A stretch of DNA of 9,065 nt from Alphaproteobacteria bacterium (GTDB taxonomy: Bacteria > Pseudomonadota > Alphaproteobacteria > UBA3830). The notes beneath the pieces are model-generated. The model did no database searches, was not told the origin of the DNA, and worked only from the letters and a program-made list of their open reading frames with translations. Shown piece after piece: positions 6,387 through 9,065 of the stretch (positions are counted from its first letter, which is position 1; the number at the start of each line of letters is the position of its first letter). The position numbers and the translations under genes are program-made. The stretch spans positions 1 through 9,065 of the forward strand of contig BNWK01000050.1 of the NCBI GenBank assembly GCA_025998775.1, in the 5' to 3' direction.

Positions 6387-7907
6387 ATGAGCCAACCACT
6401 AGTGGTGAGGTATAAATGGGACGAAATCGACTGGCGCAAGCTGGAGCGAAGCGTCTTTAAACTGCAAAAGCGGATCTATCAAGCCTCGAAGAGTGGCGAC
6501 GGAAAGCGAGTACATCGCCTTCAGAAGTTGCTCTTGAAATCGAAAAGTGCGAAATTGCTCGCAGTCAGAAGAGTCACGCAACTCAACCAAGGCAAGAAAA
6601 CTGCCGGAATTGATGGCGTGAAATCGCTCAGTCCGACTCAACGGCTGAAATTAGCTAATGACCTCAGATTGGACGAGAAAAGTAAACCCGTCAGGCGCAT
6701 CTGGATTCCCAAACCATGGAAAACGGAGAAGCGTCCGCTGGGCATACCGATAATGGCCGATCGAGCAAAACAAGCACTTGCAAAGCTGGTACTTGAGCCT
6801 GAATGGGAGGCGAAGTTTGAGCCGAACAGTTATGGATTTAGACCAGCTAGATCATGTCAGGATGCGCAGCAAGCTATATTCACAGCAGTCCCCAAGAAGA
6901 ATGTCTATGTTCTAGATGCAGACATAAAAGGATGCTTCGACAATATAGACCATGGAGCGCTATTGAAAAAGCTGAACACATACCCTAAGTTGCGACGAGT
7001 AATTAGAGGGTGGTTGAAGGCTGGCATCCTGGAAGGGGAAATATTCCAGAAATCCAGAGCGGGAACACCACAAGGCGGCGTCATTTCGCCATTACTTGCG
7101 AATATCGCTCTGCATGGCCTGGAATATGAGACAAAGCAAGCTCTAGGTGACGAACTCTTCAATTATTTGAAAAGTTCGCGAGGACAGGCTGGAAGGAAAA
7201 GATCGCAAATGAATCTATGCATAGTTCGTTATGCGGACGACTTTGTGATAATGCATGAAAGCCGAGAAATCATTGAAAAAGCAAAGGAATTTGTACAGCA
7301 ATGGTTGAAGCAAATGGGGCTGCAGCTCAGTGAGACCAAAACAAGAATCACTCATACGCTAAAATCTACCGATGGAAGCGAAATCGGATTCAAATTTTTG
7401 GGTTTCTGGGTGAGACAATACCCTGTAAGATGTAGAAAAAGGGGGTACGTAACATTGATAAAACCGAGTCCGGAAGGGCAAAGACGACACATGGAAATTA
7501 TTCGAAAAACGCTGAAACAGAAGCTTGCAGCAGAACAGGAAGAAGTAATAAATCAGCTAAATCCTGTAATTCAAGGATGGAGCAATTACTACCGACATTC
7601 GGTTGCAAGCGCAATTTTCAGCAAAATCGACGATTACATGTTCCACAGACTCTGGAATTGGGCGTGTCAGCGACATCCCACCAAAGGGGTTGAATGGGTC
7701 AAACGTAAATACTTCAGAAGATATGAGGGAAACTGCTGGCGGTTCAGAACTCATGATGGCAAGATGCTGAATCTACACAGCGAAACTCATATCCGAAGAC
7801 ACATCAAAATACAGGGAATTAGGACTCCTTTCGACGGCGACACGGAATACTGGACGAAACGTCTAGGTAAAAAGTTCGTCGGAAACAACATGATGAGGTG
7901 TGCATGA
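6387..7907 (+). CDS. ltrA: Group II intron reverse transcriptase/maturase, without HNH endonuclease
   Basis: This intron-encoded protein binds intron RNA, aids splicing and reverse-transcribes the intron at a new site. It has 506 aa, starting at ATG 6387 with AGGAG (6377-6381) 5 bases upstream. It begins with the helical block LQKRIYQASKSGDGKRVHRL...LLAVRRVTQLNQGKKTAGIDG, typical of chloroplast-like intron proteins. RT motifs follow: LGIPIMADRAKQALAKLVLE, YGFRPARSCQDA, ADIKGCFDNIDH with Asp179, GTPQGGVISPLLANI (from 226), YADD at 282-285, and FKFLGFWVRQYP. The thumb/X maturase region includes NPVIQGWSNYYRHSV. The protein ends soon after TPFDGDTEYWTKRLGKKF, where many relatives continue into an HNH zinc-finger endonuclease; that domain is absent, with only 19 bases left before domain V. 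The RT active site is intact. It could still move by priming at replication forks. Confidence 0.95.
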   Translation: MSQPLVVRYKWDEIDWRKLERSVFKLQKRIYQASKSGDGKRVHRLQKLLLKSKSAKLLAVRRVTQLNQGKKTAGIDGVKSLSPTQRLKLANDLRLDEKSKPVRRIWIPKPWKTEKRPLGIPIMADRAKQALAKLVLEPEWEAKFEPNSYGFRPARSCQDAQQAIFTAVPKKNVYVLDADIKGCFDNIDHGALLKKLNTYPKLRRVIRGWLKAGILEGEIFQKSRAGTPQGGVISPLLANIALHGLEYETKQALGDELFNYLKSSRGQAGRKRSQMNLCIVRYADDFVIMHESREIIEKAKEFVQQWLKQMGLQLSETKTRITHTLKSTDGSEIGFKFLGFWVRQYPVRCRKRGYVTLIKPSPEGQRRHMEIIRKTLKQKLAAEQEEVINQLNPVIQGWSNYYRHSVASAIFSKIDDYMFHRLWNWACQRHPTKGVEWVKRKYFRRYEGNCWRFRTHDGKMLNLHSETHIRRHIKIQGIRTPFDGDTEYWTKRLGKKFVGNNMMRCA

Positions 7908-7926
7908 CAGACACTATACCATCGAG

Positions 7927-7960
7927 GAGCCGGATGAGGCGAAAGTCTCACGTCCGGTTT
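7927..7960 (+). ncRNA. Group II intron domain V
   Basis: This is the catalytic core hairpin of 34 nt. It has an 8-bp lower stem opening GAGCCGGA with the catalytic AGC triad (7928-7930), a 2-nt CG bulge on the 3' strand (7951-7952), a 6-bp upper stem TGAGGC/GTCTCA and a GAAA tetraloop (7941-7944). Length, bulge and triad match active group II introns. Confidence 0.95.
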
Positions 7961-7965
7961 TGTAG

Positions 7966-7998
7966 CCGAGCTGGGAGGGGCAACCTTCCCAGCTTAGG
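7966..7998 (+). ncRNA. Group II intron domain VI with branch-point A
   Basis: The stem 7966-7979 pairs with 7984-7998 around a GCAA tetraloop. The only unpaired base in the stem is A7996, seven positions from the intron 3' end (8002), which is the expected place for the branch-point adenosine. This fixes the 3' splice site independently of the protein evidence. Confidence 0.9.
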
Positions 7999-8002
7999 TA
8001 AC

Positions 8003-8698
8003 CAGTGCCAACGTGACGGAAATCTTGTGAATCGCGCACTTTTTCACCAGTCTCGCCTGATGAAAGACGAGCTCGATGCTGGTGATTCATTCGATTCCCT
8101 GCCAGACATTATTTCCATTTGGCTAACAGATTACCATGAAACGCACCGGAAACATCACACGCACGAGGCGGTGTATATGTTCAAGGCGAATCCTTTGGAC
8201 GGCATAGAAATCGCGAGCGAAAAGACGCGCATTTTTGTCATAGAGCTCCCGAAAATCGACAACAAAAAAGCATCGCTTAATGACCTGTTTTCCGTATGGA
8301 TGTTTTTTATAAAGAATCCTGAGTTGATTCCAGAGGATTTTGTGAAAAAGATTCCGGAAGTGCATGAGGCACTCGAAGAACTGAAAGTACTGAGCGCAGA
8401 CGAGGATTTCAGAGCCGAATATAACGCTCATATCAAAGCACAAAATAACATGATAAGCCGAGAAACAAACGCTGAAGCGAGAGGCAAGGCAGAAGGTATC
8501 GCCATCGGTGAAGAGAAAGGCAAGGCAGAAGGTATCGCCATTGGGGAAGAGAAAGGCAAAGCGGAAGGCAAGGCAGAAGGCAAGGCAGAGAAAGCAAAAG
8601 AGACAGCATTAAAGCTATTATCCAAAGGAATGAATGTCGAAGATATCGCTGAAGTAACAGGGCTTTCCAGCGACGAAATCAATTTATTAAAGCATTAA
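8003..8698 (+). CDS. rpn: Rpn-family PD-(D/E)XK nuclease/transposase, 3' exon
   Basis: The remaining 231 codons of rpn; with exon 1 they give a 309-aa protein, a normal length for the family. The exon opens with Gln79 of the catalytic E-x-Q, then NRALFHQSRLM, SIWLTDYHETHRKHHTHEA and EIASEKTRIFVIELPK, all standard Rpn blocks. After LFSVWMFFIKNPELIPEDF a helical linker leads to a low-complexity, probably coiled stretch of GKAEG and GIAIGEEK repeats (8483-8590). It ends with the short family tail GMNVEDIAEVTGLSSDEI, which resembles a degenerate helix-turn-helix. The frame is open back to GTG 7898 and ATG 7904 inside the intron, which could be mistaken for an independent gene. A terminator-like hairpin lies about 75 bases downstream. 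Confidence 0.88.
   Translation, partial: QCQRDGNLVNRALFHQSRLMKDELDAGDSFDSLPDIISIWLTDYHETHRKHHTHEAVYMFKANPLDGIEIASEKTRIFVIELPKIDNKKASLNDLFSVWMFFIKNPELIPEDFVKKIPEVHEALEELKVLSADEDFRAEYNAHIKAQNNMISRETNAEARGKAEGIAIGEEKGKAEGIAIGEEKGKAEGKAEGKAEKAKETALKLLSKGMNVEDIAEVTGLSSDEINLLKH
8483..8590 (+). repeat. In-frame tandem repeats in the rpn C-terminal linker
   Basis: A 36-base unit coding for GKAEGIAIGEEK occurs twice (8483-8518, 8519-8554) with few differences. It is followed by three 12-base units (8555-8590) coding for GKAEGKAEGKAE. All units are multiples of three, so copy-number change would alter linker length without breaking the frame. Such repeats are typical of this family. Confidence 0.85.
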
Positions 8699-8723
8699 TT
8701 ACGTTTTTCTAATTTCTAAAAAT

Positions 8724-8753
8724 GCTCAAAATATTCGGAAGAGCTCAAAATAT
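8724..8753. repeat. Short direct repeat GCTCAAAATAT
   Basis: The 11-base sequence GCTCAAAATAT occurs at 8724-8734 and again at 8743-8753, 19 bases apart start to start, just after rpn. The role is unknown, and chance is possible in AT-rich sequence. Confidence 0.4.
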
Positions 8754-8766
8754 AACTATGCTGTTC

Positions 8767-8848
8767 CGAAAACCTATTCCCGAACGGGAATATTTTTTAG
8801 AAAAAACCGAATAAATTACATAATCTTCCCGAACGGGAATAGGTTTCG
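8767..8848. repeat. Nested inverted repeats with two TTCCCGAACGGGAA copies
   Basis: TTCCCGAACGGGAA occurs at 8777-8790 and 8826-8839, each a small near-palindrome. In addition the outer sequences pair: CGAAAACCTATTCCCG (8767-8782) is inverted as CGGGAATAGGTTTCG (8834-8848) with one extra A. The RNA could form either two small hairpins or one large one. It may be a bidirectional terminator, a duplicated operator or a small repeat element. Confidence 0.6.
8775..8798 (+). terminator. Intrinsic terminator-like hairpin after rpn
   Basis: TATTCCC and GGGAATA form a 7-bp stem around a GAAC tetraloop (8775-8792), followed at once by T6 (8793-8798). It is placed to end the rpn transcript. The stem is short, so efficiency is uncertain. 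Confidence 0.65.
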
Positions 8849-8956
8849 TTCTCTACGCCTAACAAAAAAATGAAATAAATCTCAAAACTCGCGAACATTT
8901 TTCATCCAAATCTCAAATATACAAACATGAGAGGAATGAACCCAAATTCCCGTGGA

Positions 8957-9064
8957 TTAACTACCACAAAGATTTAACTTAGAATAAATTTTTTTAATTT
9001 GCTTGCTAGGCTCGAGAGGGATCACGTCATCATCACCGAAAACCTCACAAAATTGGTTGTGTCC
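8957..9064 (-). CDS. Possible C-terminal end of an unrecognised gene entering from the right edge
   Basis: On the minus strand an open frame runs from the window edge to TAA at 8959-8957, coding for 35 residues that include DDDVIPLEPSKQIKKIYSKL. It is the least interrupted minus-strand frame here and its end would face rpn, with the terminator-like repeats between them. I do not recognise it. Two plus-strand frames are also open near the very edge, so the call is weak. Confidence 0.3.
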   Translation of the reverse strand, partial: GHNQFCEVFGDDDVIPLEPSKQIKKIYSKLNLCGS

Positions 9065-9065
9065 G

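Larger units (their letters stand above)
5833..8002 (+). mobile_element. Group II intron (chloroplast-like RT class) inserted in rpn
   Basis: This is a self-splicing ribozyme and retroelement of 2170 nt. The 5' end is GTGTG, fitting the GUGYG consensus, and the 3' end is AC, fitting AY. Domain V (7927-7960) and domain VI (7966-7998) with its bulged branch-point A are intact. An RT/maturase gene occupies the domain IV position. Both boundaries were set from the interrupted protein: removing 5833-8002 restores an in-frame Rpn with its E-I-Q motif. Domains I-III lie within 5833 to about 6370. A hairpin there offers a candidate EBS1 and nearby sequence a candidate EBS2. It inserted in the coding strand of rpn, so it is transcribed and spliced with the host gene. 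Splicing is predicted, not shown. Confidence 0.92.
8699..8956. other. AT-rich intergenic region with repeats, no gene seen
   Basis: Between the rpn stop and a possible leftward gene end at 8957 I find no supportable gene. The region contains a direct repeat (8724-8753), an inverted pair TTCGGAA (8734-8740) and TTCCGAA (8764-8770), and nested palindromes ending near 8848. If the right-hand gene is real, this is a convergent region where a bidirectional terminator is expected. Confidence 0.5.

Noticed and set aside
8483..8590. CRISPR-like array
   Set aside because: The repeats are contiguous, without spacers, in frame, and encode the protein linker.
7898..8698. An independent second Rpn gene
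   Set aside because: Its first 35 codons are intron domains V and VI; the real coding part is exon 2. Only kept as a possible alternative product in the findings.
8931..8981. A 16-codon plus-strand frame starting MRGMNPNS
   Set aside because: Very short, no recognisable sequence, and no supporting context beyond a weak RBS.

Overview
The window looks like an accessory region of an AT-rich bacterial genome: a phage-packaging remnant followed by a selfish-element cluster. The intron and its reverse transcriptase look visibly more GC-rich than their flanks. The families present (lambda-type terminase, a type-ISP-like N6-adenine methyltransferase, an Rpn/PD-(D/E)XK transposase-like nuclease, a chloroplast-like group II intron) are widespread, so no taxon can be assigned. 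Abundant poly-A tracts, split genes and selfish DNA would suit a host-associated or intracellular proteobacterium, but that is a guess. TGA, TAA and TAG all act as stops.

Layout, left to right. (1) 1-259, minus strand: the 5' part of an unrecognised gene whose reading frame is restored only if an A8 run in codons 3-5 is read as A7. (2) 260-584: AT-rich divergent intergenic region with palindromes. (3) 585-5422, plus strand: a tight run of five genes with overlaps or short gaps. These are a short small terminase (terS), a full-length lambda gpA-type large terminase (terL), and three reading frames (82, 204 and 561 aa) that together match one methyltransferase of the type ISP restriction-modification family. 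The usual N-terminal nuclease domain of that family is absent. No portal, head or tail gene follows. (4) 5423-5598: intergenic, with a 14-bp-arm inverted repeat. (5) 5599-8698: one Rpn-family gene interrupted by a 2170-nt group II intron (5833-8002). Removing the intron joins the two halves in frame as a 309-aa protein. The intron carries an RT/maturase lacking the HNH endonuclease domain, and textbook domains V and VI. (6) 8699-8956: repeats and a terminator-like hairpin. (7) 8957-9064, minus strand: possible 3' end of another gene.

How the parts relate. The terminase and methyltransferase frames are spaced like one operon, with strong ribosome-binding sites at each methyltransferase junction. 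Either the methyltransferase is made as separate subunits, or it is a decaying relic in which each break is explained by one extra base. The intron sits inside the nuclease active-site motif of rpn, between Ile78 and Gln79 of E-I-Q. Splicing is therefore needed to make an active Rpn nuclease from this copy. A second start codon overlapping the RT stop reads through domains V and VI into exon 2, which offers a possible alternative protein from unspliced RNA.
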